64,000 nt of DNA, taken from the NCBI RefSeq assembly GCF_014652375.1, contig NZ_BMYR01000001.1, forward strand, positions 420,292 through 484,291, given 5' to 3'. Within the stretch, counting starts at the first letter, position 1. Each line of letters begins with the position of its first letter. Of this stretch, positions 47,789 to 56,407 are shown piece by piece. The notes below the pieces were generated by a model, which was not told the origin of the DNA, did not search any database, and was given only the letters and a program-made list of their open reading frames with translations. The translations under genes and the position numbers were made by a program. The DNA comes from Alishewanella tabrizica (GTDB lineage: Bacteria > Pseudomonadota > Gammaproteobacteria > Enterobacterales > Alteromonadaceae).

Positions 47789-49147
47789 TTACAAACGAGA
47801 AATATCGTTGAGCAGCGCAATTCCCATTAACATCAGCAGGACTAAAGCACCGAAGCGAAAACCTATTTCCTGCGCTCTCTCAGAGACAGGTTTACCGCGT
47901 ATTAGTTCCACCACAAGATACATTAAATGGCCGCCATCCAAAATAGGCAGCGGCAATAAATTGATAACACCCAAATTAACACTTATTAGTGCCATAAAAG
48001 ATAAAAAGGCAATTAACCCCATACTGGCTGTAGTGCCAGCGCCTTGAGCAATCGCAATTGGACCACTCAAATGTTTTACCGACACATCACCCGTTAATAA
48101 CTTTGCGACCATGGAAAAACTGAGACGTGTTAATTGCCAGGTTTGATCGATCCCTTCTTTTGCGGCTGCAAAGATGCCATAACGTTGGATATAGCGCAAA
48201 TCTTCTGGCCATGGCGATGCCATTGGCACAATGCCTAACAATCCTTGGCTAAACCCATCAGCATGTTGGCTCAGCGCTGGCGTTGCCTGAACTATGATAA
48301 TCTCGTTATCCCGTTGCACTTCAAGGCGAAGCGTCGTTTCTGGACTATTTTTAATAATGCGATCAATTTGTTCCCAACGGGTAATGGGTTCGTTGTCAAT
48401 CACTAGGATCGTATCACCAGCACGTAAACCGGCTTGCTCAGCCGCCGAACCGGGCGTGACTAACGCCAACGTGCTGGTGGCTTGCGGTTGCAATAAATTT
48501 AAACCTAGGCTTGTAAAGACGCCTTCTTTTTCGGGATCAAACTGCCATGCACGGGTATCTAGCACCACCTCTCTAACTTGCAAACTCTCGCGATGTAGCA
48601 ACGTTAAGCGGATTTCAGCTCGACCCAACTGCTCAACAAGTAATAAATTCGCCGTACGAATATCACGTGCTGCTCGCCCATTTACCGCTAAAATCTGTTC
48701 ATTTTCAATGATGCCTGCAGCCGCGGCGATAGAGGTAGTCTGCGTAGTTTGAATAACAGGTTTGACTTCTGGAACACCAACCAAATACATGATCCATAAC
48801 AAGAAAATAGCAAATATAAAATTAGCGGCAGGACCAGCAGCCACGATAGAAATACGTTGCCACACGCTTTTATGGTTAAACGCCAAGTTTTGATATTTAG
48901 GCAACACCGGATCCGTGCGCTCATCCAGCATCTGCACATAACCGCCGAGGGGGATAGCAGCGATAACAAACTCAGTATCATGTTTATCACGCCAGCGCAC
49001 CAACGCCTTACCAAAACCAATTGAGAAACGCTTTACAAAGACGCCATTTTTGCGAGCTACCCAAAAGTGACCAAACTCATGAACCGTGACTAAAATCCCT
49101 AGGGCAACAATAAAACTCAGTGCATTCCACAGAAAAGCCGACATCAT
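47789..49147 (-). CDS. rseP: Sigma-E regulator site-2 protease RseP
   Basis: An inner-membrane zinc metalloprotease that cleaves RseA and signal-peptide remnants. The active site is VHEFGHFW (His23, Glu24, His27) in the first membrane helix; two PDZ domains (about 110-300) lie in the periplasm, and LLPLPILDGGH near 395 supplies the third ligand. The length is 452 residues (E. coli 450). The ATG overlaps the dxr stop (ATGATG junction), with GGGAG upstream. Confidence 0.97.
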   Translation of the reverse strand: MMSAFLWNALSFIVALGILVTVHEFGHFWVARKNGVFVKRFSIGFGKALVRWRDKHDTEFVIAAIPLGGYVQMLDERTDPVLPKYQNLAFNHKSVWQRISIVAAGPAANFIFAIFLLWIMYLVGVPEVKPVIQTTQTTSIAAAAGIIENEQILAVNGRAARDIRTANLLLVEQLGRAEIRLTLLHRESLQVREVVLDTRAWQFDPEKEGVFTSLGLNLLQPQATSTLALVTPGSAAEQAGLRAGDTILVIDNEPITRWEQIDRIIKNSPETTLRLEVQRDNEIIIVQATPALSQHADGFSQGLLGIVPMASPWPEDLRYIQRYGIFAAAKEGIDQTWQLTRLSFSMVAKLLTGDVSVKHLSGPIAIAQGAGTTASMGLIAFLSFMALISVNLGVINLLPLPILDGGHLMYLVVELIRGKPVSERAQEIGFRFGALVLLMLMGIALLNDISRL

Positions 49148-50334
49148 AACGCTCCCAACAGCTGACGTGCATATGCGCGTGTTTCGGTATCGAGTGCTAA
49201 TATATCATCCAAGGCGCTTGCCTGATAGCTTACGAAACGATCCAAGCAACGTTCGTTTACTAGGCTAATCGCCGTAAAAGGAATATTACCCGCTAAAAAA
49301 GCAGCTACAGCAACTTCATTGGCCGCATTTAAGGCCGTCGTGGCCCCTTGTCCTGCAGCACACGCCGCTATGGCTAAATAGAGATTTGGATAACGTGCCG
49401 GCTCAGGTGCCGAAAACGTAAAGGACGGTAGTGCGAAAAAATCGAGGGGTTTAGCAGGGCTGCTCATCCGCTCAGGAAATGCTAGAGCATGTGCAATAGG
49501 CGTGCGCATATCAGGTTGTCCTAACTGCGCTAATACTGAACCATCCGTATATTGCACCATAGAATGAATAATACTTTGCGGGTGAATGACGACTTGAATA
49601 TCTGCCGCCGTACAATTAAACAACCAACGGGCCTCGATAAATTCTAAGCCTTTATTCATCATGGTCGCACTGTCGACAGAAATTTTATGCCCCATACTCC
49701 AATTAGGATGCGCCACAGCTTCCGCAATAGTAATATCGGCAAAGGTATTTAAAGGGCGCGTTAAAAATGGCCCACCACTGCCTGTCAATAATAAACGGGC
49801 AATGCCAAAATCGGGTAAGCTGGCACGGTGCCCAGCTTGCTGCAAAGGTAAAGGTAAGCACTGAAAAATCGCATTATGTTCGCTGTCAATTGGCAGCAAG
49901 GTAGCACCATGCTGCGCAACTTTATGCATAAACAGTTCGCCGGTCATTACCAAGGCTTCTTTATTCGCCAGTAATACCGTTTTGCCCTGCTCAACAGCTG
50001 CTAACGTGGGCAGTAAGCCAGCTGCCCCCACTATGGCCGCCATAACAATATCAGCGTCAGGGTGCGCAGCAAGCGCGATGAGCCCTTCTGTGCCACTAAG
50101 CACTTCCGTTGCTAAGCCTGCACTTTTTAATCTGTGTGCAAGCTGCAAAGCTGCTGAAGCATCTAACATGGCCGCGAAACGGGGTTTAACTTGCACGCAT
50201 TGCGCAAATAGCTTATCGACCCCCGTAGCCGCAGTAAGTGCTAACACCGCAAACTTTTCAGGATGCTCTGCCAACACCGACAAGGTACTGCAACCAATTG
50301 AACCGGTCGCGCCCAGTACAACAACTTGTTTCAT
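49144..50334 (-). CDS. dxr: 1-deoxy-D-xylulose 5-phosphate reductoisomerase
   Basis: The second enzyme of the MEP isoprenoid pathway, making MEP from DXP with NADPH. The 396-residue protein has GATGSIGCSTL at 8-18 for NADPH and the metal-site segment LLPIDSEHNAIFQ. In E. coli dxr comes directly after frr and before ispU; here it lies after cdsA, as seen in other Alteromonadales. It overlaps both neighbours by a few bases (ATGA with cdsA), so it is tightly co-translated. Confidence 0.97.
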   Translation of the reverse strand: MKQVVVLGATGSIGCSTLSVLAEHPEKFAVLALTAATGVDKLFAQCVQVKPRFAAMLDASAALQLAHRLKSAGLATEVLSGTEGLIALAAHPDADIVMAAIVGAAGLLPTLAAVEQGKTVLLANKEALVMTGELFMHKVAQHGATLLPIDSEHNAIFQCLPLPLQQAGHRASLPDFGIARLLLTGSGGPFLTRPLNTFADITIAEAVAHPNWSMGHKISVDSATMMNKGLEFIEARWLFNCTAADIQVVIHPQSIIHSMVQYTDGSVLAQLGQPDMRTPIAHALAFPERMSSPAKPLDFFALPSFTFSAPEPARYPNLYLAIAACAAGQGATTALNAANEVAVAAFLAGNIPFTAISLVNERCLDRFVSYQASALDDILALDTETRAYARQLLGAL

Positions 50335-51191
50335 AAAAACTGTTTACCCAAAAACGCTAACAGCAATGCATATAACGGCGCAGTGGCAGTTAAACTGTCG
50401 ATGCGATCGAGAATACCACCGTGGCCGGGTAAAAATATACCACTGTCTTTTTTACCGGCGACCCGTTTAAACATGCTCTCACTCAGATCGCCAAAGACCG
50501 ATAACACGGTAAGTAATACCGCAGCAATGTACCAGTGCTCAGCTTGACCTGGCCAATCTAACCAGAACATTAATCCAGTAACAACGATGATAACCAGTAC
50601 TAATCCGCCCAACATGCCTTCAAGGGTTTTGCCAGGGCTAACTTTAGGTAACAATTTAGTCCGCCCAAAAGGTTTGCCCACAATATAACCACCAATATCG
50701 GCGGCCCACACTAAGCCCAGTAAGGCAAAAATAAGCCAAGCACCATAAAAAGGCGAAGTATCGTAATCGAATCCACGAATAAACAATAACGCAGCCCAGG
50801 CAGGTAATAAGGTAAACCAGCCCATTAAAGCACGTCGCCAATCACTGCTAGCCCATAAACGCTGACTTCGCGGAAAACTTAACACTAAAATAATGGCCAC
50901 TATCCACCATGCCGCACCCAATAACAACATACTGAGCAAAAGGGTATTAGAGGATAGTTCGCCGGTTAAGGGGGTAAGCGCATAAAACAACGCCATAATA
51001 CCTGCGGTAGTAACCACATACCCGGCACGTAAACGGCGTTTACTTAGCCCACAAAACCCACTCCATTCCCATGCACCGAGTAAAAATGCCAAGGACAGAA
51101 TGATGGCAAACCCCATCAAGGGTAAATAAAACACCGCACATAGCGCCAAAGGCGCCAAAACTAACGCTGTCAAAACACGTTGCTTAAACAA
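50331..51191 (-). CDS. cdsA: Phosphatidate cytidylyltransferase
   Basis: An integral membrane enzyme making CDP-diacylglycerol, precursor of all phospholipids. The 286-residue protein has about eight membrane helices and the signature KVSPGKTLEGMLGG with nearby DIGGYIVGKPFGR. Its TGA overlaps the dxr ATG; five bases separate it from uppS. Confidence 0.96.
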   Translation of the reverse strand: MFKQRVLTALVLAPLALCAVFYLPLMGFAIILSLAFLLGAWEWSGFCGLSKRRLRAGYVVTTAGIMALFYALTPLTGELSSNTLLLSMLLLGAAWWIVAIILVLSFPRSQRLWASSDWRRALMGWFTLLPAWAALLFIRGFDYDTSPFYGAWLIFALLGLVWAADIGGYIVGKPFGRTKLLPKVSPGKTLEGMLGGLVLVIIVVTGLMFWLDWPGQAEHWYIAAVLLTVLSVFGDLSESMFKRVAGKKDSGIFLPGHGGILDRIDSLTATAPLYALLLAFLGKQFL

Positions 51192-51196
51192 TATTA

Positions 51197-51961
51197 TTAT
51201 CCTTTATTTTCAGCAGCGAGCTCTCTGATCTGCGCACCGGTGCAGCCAAAACGCCGCTCGCGATTCACAAAGGTAGCAATGGCATCAGAAAACACTTGCT
51301 GATCAAAATCGGGCCATAAGGTGTCAGTAAACCACAGTTCGGCATAAGCGGCTTGCCAGAGTAAAAAATTACTTATCCGCAAATCACCGCCCGTTCTAAT
51401 CAACAAATCTAGCTCAGGTTGCTCGGCCATTTGCACTTGCTGGGCAAATAGCGCTTCATTAATTTCACTTACTTGCAGTGTACCTTGTTGTACTTGCTGC
51501 GCCAATTGCTTGCTTGCAGCAACAATGTCCCAACGGCCACCGTAATTCGCGGCAATATTTAACGTCATGGCTTTGTTATCGGCGGTTAGCGCTTCTGCTT
51601 TTCTTATACTTTGCACCAGGCTTGGGCTAAATGCCGATAAATCACCAATAATTTTTAAACGAATATCATTTTTGTGTAAGGCTTTTACTTCTTTTTGCAG
51701 CACTAACAAAAACAACTGCATTAACGTGCTCACTTCCTCTTCTGGACGACGCCAGTTTTCGCTACTAAATGCAAATAAAGTTAATGAAGGAATACCTAAC
51801 TCACGGCAAAAACTGACACTGCGCCTGACGGCTTCAACGCCCTTTTTATGGCCCCAAACGCGTGGCTTGCCACGACGCTCAGCCCAGCGGCCATTACCAT
51901 CCATGATAATCGCCACATGTTGTGGCAATACTTGCTGTTTCAGCGTTGGTCCTACTGTCAT
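51197..51961 (-). CDS. uppS: Undecaprenyl diphosphate synthase
   Basis: A cis-prenyltransferase making the C55 carrier lipid for peptidoglycan and O-antigen. The 254-residue protein shows HVAIIMDGNGRWA near residue 15, with the catalytic Asp, and the C-terminal RTGGDLRISNFLLWQ. It heads the uppS-cdsA-dxr-rseP run after a terminator that ends the frr transcript, so a promoter is expected in the 170-bp gap. Confidence 0.97.
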   Translation of the reverse strand: MTVGPTLKQQVLPQHVAIIMDGNGRWAERRGKPRVWGHKKGVEAVRRSVSFCRELGIPSLTLFAFSSENWRRPEEEVSTLMQLFLLVLQKEVKALHKNDIRLKIIGDLSAFSPSLVQSIRKAEALTADNKAMTLNIAANYGGRWDIVAASKQLAQQVQQGTLQVSEINEALFAQQVQMAEQPELDLLIRTGGDLRISNFLLWQAAYAELWFTDTLWPDFDQQVFSDAIATFVNRERRFGCTGAQIRELAAENKG

Positions 51962-52034
51962 CAGTGTTATCTGTCCAATTTGACGTGAAAATGTTTAGTG
52001 CTAAGTTAACGCGTTGGGTTCCACTACTTATAAC

Positions 52035-52070
52035 AAAAAAGCGCCGCGAAGTTGGACTGGCACGGCGCTT
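52035..52070 (-). terminator. Terminator of frr
   Basis: The stem AAGCGCCG / CGGCGCTT with a 16-nt loop is followed on the minus strand by TTTTTT. It separates frr from uppS. Confidence 0.85.
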
Positions 52071-52133
52071 TATTAATTACGGAGCAGTTACTAAATGCGA
52101 ACCTGGTAAAAATTGGGACGGGATGGTCTAGGA

Positions 52134-52691
52134 TTAGACTTCCATCAGCTCTTTTTCTTTTTCAGCCAGCACGTCATCCACTTTTTTTACAAAAATGTCG
52201 GTGAGTTTTTGAATTTCATCTACAGCTTTACGCTCATCATCTTCACTGATTTCTTTGTCTTTTAACAGTGCTTTGAAATCAGAATTCGCATCGCGACGAA
52301 TATTACGAATGGCAACACGGCCACCTTCAGCTTCACCACGAACATGCTTGACTAAATCACGACGACGTTCTTCGGTTAACGCCGGTAGAGGCACACGAAT
52401 AACCGTACCAGCAGACATGGGGTTTAATCCCAAGTTAGACATCATAATGGCTTTTTCAACGGCTTGTGTCAGGCTTTTGTCAAATACGGTAATGGCTAAA
52501 GTACGCGAGTCTTCAACGGATACGTTAGCGACCTGACGTAAAGGTGTATCTGCACCATAGTAAGACACTTGAATACTATCCAATAAACTGGGATGCGCAC
52601 GGCCGGTGCGAACTTTAGTTAATTGAACTTTAAGGGCATCAACGCTTTTATCCATACGGATTTTAGCATCAGCAATAATGTCGTTAATCAC
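52134..52691 (-). CDS. frr: Ribosome recycling factor
   Basis: This factor splits post-termination ribosomes with EF-G. With GTG at 52691 as start it has 185 residues, exactly the E. coli length, and AAGGA precedes it at good spacing. The hallmarks [11 protein letters not shown] and [23 protein letters not shown] are present. The longer frame from 52718 has no support. It follows pyrH by about 50 bp. Confidence 0.97.
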   Translation of the reverse strand: MINDIIADAKIRMDKSVDALKVQLTKVRTGRAHPSLLDSIQVSYYGADTPLRQVANVSVEDSRTLAITVFDKSLTQAVEKAIMMSNLGLNPMSAGTVIRVPLPALTEERRRDLVKHVRGEAEGGRVAIRNIRRDANSDFKALLKDKEISEDDERKAVDEIQKLTDIFVKKVDDVLAEKEKELMEV

Positions 52692-52738
52692 GATCGTTAT
52701 CCTTTTTTGTTTATGCAACAGTAACGCAAAGCACTAGT

Positions 52739-53479
52739 TTACTGTAAATTTTCAGCGTGGTCGATGACTGTACCTTCTTCTTCGCCCATAATCACCCGCT
52801 TCAACGCACCGGGTTTGTTCATATTGAACACCCGAATTTGTAAATTATGATCGCGTGCTAAGGTAAACGCAGCCAAATCCATTACTTTTAACTCTTTATC
52901 TAACACTTCATTATAGGTAAGTTGGCTGTAGAGTGTAGCGGTCGGATCTTTAACCGGATCGGCAGAGTAAACACCTTCAACCTTGGTCGCCTTTAACACG
53001 GCATCGGCTTCAATTTCAATACCGCGCAAACATGCTGCAGAATCGGTAGTAAAAAATGGATTACCGGTGCCCGCAGAAAAAATGACAACTCGGCCTGATT
53101 TTAACAAACTAATCGCTTCTGCCCAGCTATAATTGTCACAAACACCATTTAAGGGAATAGCACTCATCATCCGCGCGTTTACGTAAGCACGGTGCAGTGC
53201 GTCACGCATGGCTAAGCCGTTCATCACAGTAGCTAACATGCCCATATGATCGCCTACGACGCGGTTCATCCCCGCTTTCGCTAAGCCTTCACCGCGAAAA
53301 ATATTACCGCCGCCGATAACAATACCTACTTGTACGCCAAGCTCAACCAATTCTTTAATTTCTTGCGCCATACGATCTAGCACTTTGGGATCAATACCAA
53401 AGCCTTCATCTCCCATTAGGGCTTCACCGCTAAGTTTAAGTAGAATGCGACGGTAGGTTGGTTTTGGATTGGTGCTCAT
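52739..53479 (-). CDS. pyrH: UMP kinase
   Basis: A cytoplasmic enzyme making UDP from UMP, an amino-acid-kinase fold regulated by GTP and UTP in relatives. The protein is 246 residues. [12 protein letters not shown] near residue 10 and [10 protein letters not shown] are hallmarks. ATG at 53479 (MSTNPKP) has GGGG upstream and fits; twelve extra upstream codons are rejected. A strong terminator after tsf lies between tsf and pyrH, so it may have its own promoter. Confidence 0.96.
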   Translation of the reverse strand: MSTNPKPTYRRILLKLSGEALMGDEGFGIDPKVLDRMAQEIKELVELGVQVGIVIGGGNIFRGEGLAKAGMNRVVGDHMGMLATVMNGLAMRDALHRAYVNARMMSAIPLNGVCDNYSWAEAISLLKSGRVVIFSAGTGNPFFTTDSAACLRGIEIEADAVLKATKVEGVYSADPVKDPTATLYSQLTYNEVLDKELKVMDLAAFTLARDHNLQIRVFNMNKPGALKRVIMGEEEGTVIDHAENLQ

Positions 53480-53512
53480 AGTTACCCCATTAGGCTCATT
53501 ATATTGGTCGGG

Positions 53513-53542
53513 CAAAAAAAAACCGCGACGGAAGTCGCGGTT
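53513..53542 (-). terminator. Intrinsic terminator of tsf
   Basis: A perfect 9-bp stem (AACCGCGAC / GTCGCGGTT, tetraloop GGAA) ends on the minus strand in nine T. Confidence 0.92.
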
Positions 53543-53578
53543 ATTTTAACGTTTTTCAGTGCATTGCTAAAGTGCAAA

Positions 53579-54451
53579 TTACTTTTTAGCCGCAGCGATT
53601 TGCGCAGCAACTTCAGCAGCGAAGTCTTCTTCTTTCTTTTCAATACCTTCGCCTACTTCTAAGCGAATGAAAGAAACAGCCTTAGCAGAATTTTGCTTTA
53701 AGAATTCGCCAGTCGTGATTGACGGATCTTTCACGAACGGTTGACCTGTTAAGCTCACTTCGCCCGTGAATTTCGTCATGCGGCCCGCAACCATCTTCTC
53801 AGCGATTTCTTGTGGCTTACCAGAGTTCACCGCGATATCGATCTGAATTTGACGCTCGCGCTCAACCACTTCAGCAGATACATCTTCTGGGTTAACGTAG
53901 CTTGGGTTGTTAGCAGCAACGTGCATCGCAACGTCTTTCGCGATCTCTTCGTTACCGCCTTCTAACACGGCTAATACACCGATACGGCCAGAGTGAATGT
54001 ACTGACCGATTACCGCGCCAGCAACTTTGGCAATACGACGTACGTTGATGTTTTCACCAATTTTAGCAACTAAAGTCGCACGGGTATCTTCAACAGAGGT
54101 ACCGTTCAAATCAGCGGCCAATAAGGCTTCTACGCTGTCGATGTTCTGTGCTTGTGCTAAATCAGCTACGCTGTTAGCAAAGGCTAAGAAGCTCGCATCA
54201 CGTGCTACGAAGTCAGTTTCACAGTTAAATTCAATAGCAATACCAACACCGTTAGCAACACGGGTGATAACAACACCTTCAGCAGCAATACGGCCAGCTT
54301 TCTTGGCAGCTTTGGCTAAGCCACTTTTACGCATCGCGTCGATTGCCGCTTCGATGTCACCCGCGGTCTCTTCCAATGCTTTTTTACAATCCATCATGCC
54401 AGCGCCAGTGCGCTCGCGCAGTTCTTTTACTAAAGCGGCAGTTACAGCCAT
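53579..54451 (-). CDS. tsf: Elongation factor Ts
   Basis: The guanine nucleotide exchange factor for EF-Tu. The start at 54451 ([26 protein letters not shown]) fits the family exactly and has GAGGAAG upstream; ten additional codons are rejected. The protein has 290 residues. The core [11 protein letters not shown] contains the TDFV motif that contacts EF-Tu. It follows rpsB with a 107-bp gap that holds a hairpin. Confidence 0.97.
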   Translation of the reverse strand: MAVTAALVKELRERTGAGMMDCKKALEETAGDIEAAIDAMRKSGLAKAAKKAGRIAAEGVVITRVANGVGIAIEFNCETDFVARDASFLAFANSVADLAQAQNIDSVEALLAADLNGTSVEDTRATLVAKIGENINVRRIAKVAGAVIGQYIHSGRIGVLAVLEGGNEEIAKDVAMHVAANNPSYVNPEDVSAEVVERERQIQIDIAVNSGKPQEIAEKMVAGRMTKFTGEVSLTGQPFVKDPSITTGEFLKQNSAKAVSFIRLEVGEGIEKKEEDFAAEVAAQIAAAKK

Positions 54452-54480
54452 GAGTGCTTCCTCGTAATTGAGTTCAGACA

Positions 54481-54502
54481 AACAGGGGCTTACGCCCCTG
54501 TT
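54481..54502 (-). terminator. Hairpin between rpsB and tsf (attenuator or processing site)
   Basis: Perfect 9-bp stem AACAGGGGC / GCCCCTGTT with loop TTAC. On the minus strand it is followed by TTGTCTG, not a strong T-run, so it is likely a partial terminator or stabiliser that tunes tsf against rpsB. Confidence 0.6.
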
Positions 54503-54558
54503 GCAAAGTGATCCTGTATTTCAGCTGGTAATATTAAGCGCAGCTGATGACAGAAAAA

Positions 54559-55287
54559 TTATTCTGCTTCAACGAAGGCTTCAGCTTCAGCTTGCACTTC
54601 GATGTTTTTGTCACGACCTTCCTGAATCGCTAGGCTTACCGCACCCAGGTATAACTGGATAGCACGGATAGCGTCGTCGTTACCAGGGATTACGTAATCA
54701 ACACCTTTAGGATCTGAGTTAGTATCAACGATTGATACCACAGGGATACCCAGGTTGTTGGCTTCTTTGATAGCAATGTGTTCGTGGTCAGCATCGATAA
54801 CGAACAGCACGTCTGGCAAGCCGCCCATATCTTTAATACCGCCTAAGCTCTTTTCCAGCTTGTCCATCTCACGCGTACGGTCTAAAGCTTCTTTTTTAGT
54901 CAGCTTGTCGAAAGTACCGTCTTGGCTTTGCGATTCAAGATCTTTTAAGCGCTTGATTGACTGACGCACAGTTTTCCAGTTAGTTAACATACCACCTAAC
55001 CAACGGTGATTTACGTAGAACTGGTCAACATTAATTGCGGCTTCTTTGATTGCTTCTGAGGCTGCGCGCTTAGTACCTACGAACAGGATTTTACCTTTTT
55101 TTGCAGATACTTGCTGGATGAACGCTAAGGCGTCATTCATCATAGGAACAGTTTGTTCTAAGTTGATGATATGAACACGGTTACGAGCACCGAAAATGAA
55201 TGGCTTCATTTTTGGGTTCCAGTAACGAGTTTGGTGACCGAAGTGAACGCCCGCTTGGAGCATGTCGCGCATAGAAACTTTTGCCAT
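54559..55287 (-). CDS. rpsB: 30S ribosomal protein S2
   Basis: The 242-residue S2 protein (E. coli 241). The start [20 protein letters not shown] is unmistakable, with ACAGGAAA upstream of the ATG; 31 extra upstream codons are part of the leader [26 protein letters not shown] is the second hallmark. It is divergent from map. S2 represses its own operon through the leader in relatives. Confidence 0.98.
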   Translation of the reverse strand: MAKVSMRDMLQAGVHFGHQTRYWNPKMKPFIFGARNRVHIINLEQTVPMMNDALAFIQQVSAKKGKILFVGTKRAASEAIKEAAINVDQFYVNHRWLGGMLTNWKTVRQSIKRLKDLESQSQDGTFDKLTKKEALDRTREMDKLEKSLGGIKDMGGLPDVLFVIDADHEHIAIKEANNLGIPVVSIVDTNSDPKGVDYVIPGNDDAIRAIQLYLGAVSLAIQEGRDKNIEVQAEAEAFVEAE

Positions 55288-55318
55288 GATATATTTTCCT
55301 GTTAAGGGGTTAGGCCTC

Positions 55319-55381
55319 CATGCATCCCATATGCCGACTAAAACTGTCGTTTTAGCACCCCGGAATATGTGTCGATGCATG
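55319..55381 (-). promoter_or_regulatory. Structured rpsB mRNA leader (likely S2 autoregulation)
   Basis: On the minus strand CATGCATC (55381-55374) pairs with GATGCATG (55326-55319). Inside are a short CATAT/ATATG helix and a 7-bp hairpin CTAAAAC-GTTTTAG (near 55337-55354). The structure ends about 30 bp before the rpsB ATG. In gammaproteobacteria S2 is known to repress rpsB-tsf by binding the rpsB 5' UTR; the match here is positional and structural. Confidence 0.6.
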
Positions 55382-55504
55382 TGTGTTATTTAATTAAGGT
55401 TAATGCAATCCGCTAAGCAAAGACGTTATTACTTATCACGAGAAATTCTGTAAAGCTACAGACCTACAGCGTTAAGTTAGGGTACAATGCAAATTACGAA
55501 ATTG

Positions 55505-55521
55505 CGGCGCGCTTTATACCA
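55505..55521 (-). promoter_or_regulatory. Candidate rpsB promoter (extended -10, GC-rich discriminator)
   Basis: The minus strand reads TGGTATAAAGCGCGCC: an extended -10 (TGG-TATAAA, 55521-55513) directly followed by a GC-rich discriminator, typical of stringently controlled ribosomal promoters. No good -35 is visible. The leader to rpsB would be about 220 nt. Confidence 0.5.
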
Positions 55522-55598
55522 TAGTAAGCTCGCAAACACAATGAAATGTGTAATTTTACAGCAGTCGCTACTGGATAGATTTACAAGAGAGAGCAGGC

Positions 55599-56387
55599 AT
55601 GACAGCACCGATCAAAACCTTGGCCGAAATTGAAAAAATGCGTATTGCCGGCCGTTTAGCCGCCGACGTGCTAGAAATGATCGAGCCGCACGTACAAGCG
55701 GGTATTACCACGGATGAGCTTAACACCATCTGCCACAACTATATTGTTGATGTGCAACAGGCAATCCCTGCGCCACTTAATTATCACGGCTTCCCAAAGT
55801 CTATTTGTACCTCAGTGAATCAGGTTATTTGCCACGGCATTCCAAACGACAAAGCCTTAAAAGACGGTGATATCATCAATATTGATATCACGGTAATTAA
55901 AGATGGCTATCATGGCGATACCTCGAAAATGTTTGTGGTCGGTAAACCGAGCATTATGGCCGAACGGCTAATTCGAGTAACACAAGAAGCCATGTACTTA
56001 GGCATCAAAAAAGTGAAAGATGGCGCACGCTTAGGTGATATTGGTTTTGTTATTCAGCAACACGCTGAAAAACACAGTTATTCTATTGTCCGTGAGTATT
56101 GTGGTCATGGTATCGGCGCCGTGTTTCATGAAGAGCCGCAAGTGCTACATTACGGTAAACCGGGTACTGGCGAAGTGTTAAAAAGCGGTATGTGTTTAAC
56201 CATAGAACCGATGGTCAATGCCGGTGGCCGCCATAGCAAGTTACTCAAAGATGGCTGGACCGTTGTAACTAAAGATCGCAGTCTATCAGCACAGTTTGAA
56301 CACACTATTTTAGTCACCGATACCGGTTGCGAAATTCTTACCTTACGTAGCGATGATACTATTGATCGTATTGTTATCGCAGAATAA
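55599..56387 (+). CDS. map: Type I methionine aminopeptidase
   Basis: Removes the N-terminal Met of new proteins. The 262-residue enzyme has metal ligands Asp96 and Asp107 (GDIINIDITVIKDGYHGDTS), the His in YCGHGIG, and Glu in LTIEPM near 203 and QFEHTI near 234. GAGAGAG precedes the ATG. It is divergent from rpsB, the standard order, and followed by glnD. Confidence 0.97.
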   Translation: MTAPIKTLAEIEKMRIAGRLAADVLEMIEPHVQAGITTDELNTICHNYIVDVQQAIPAPLNYHGFPKSICTSVNQVICHGIPNDKALKDGDIINIDITVIKDGYHGDTSKMFVVGKPSIMAERLIRVTQEAMYLGIKKVKDGARLGDIGFVIQQHAEKHSYSIVREYCGHGIGAVFHEEPQVLHYGKPGTGEVLKSGMCLTIEPMVNAGGRHSKLLKDGWTVVTKDRSLSAQFEHTILVTDTGCEILTLRSDDTIDRIVIAE

Positions 56388-56407
56388 GCCCTTTTAAGGA
56401 GTAACAT

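Noticed and set aside
48294..48752. Open frame of 152 codons on the plus strand over rseP
   Set aside because: Antisense to the PDZ region of rseP; no ribosome site or recognisable motif.
49982..50470. Open frame of 162 codons on the plus strand over the dxr and cdsA ends
   Set aside because: Antisense to two certain genes; Ser/Ala/Thr-rich composition is typical of a shadow frame.
51971..52030. Possible sigma-E promoter before uppS (GGAACCC on the minus strand)
   Set aside because: The -35 is only partly like the consensus and no good -10 lies at the right spacing, so I do not call it, although sigma-E control of this region would be plausible.
54027..54467. Open frame of 146 codons on the plus strand over tsf
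   Set aside because: Antisense to elongation factor Ts, a highly constrained gene; no family resemblance.
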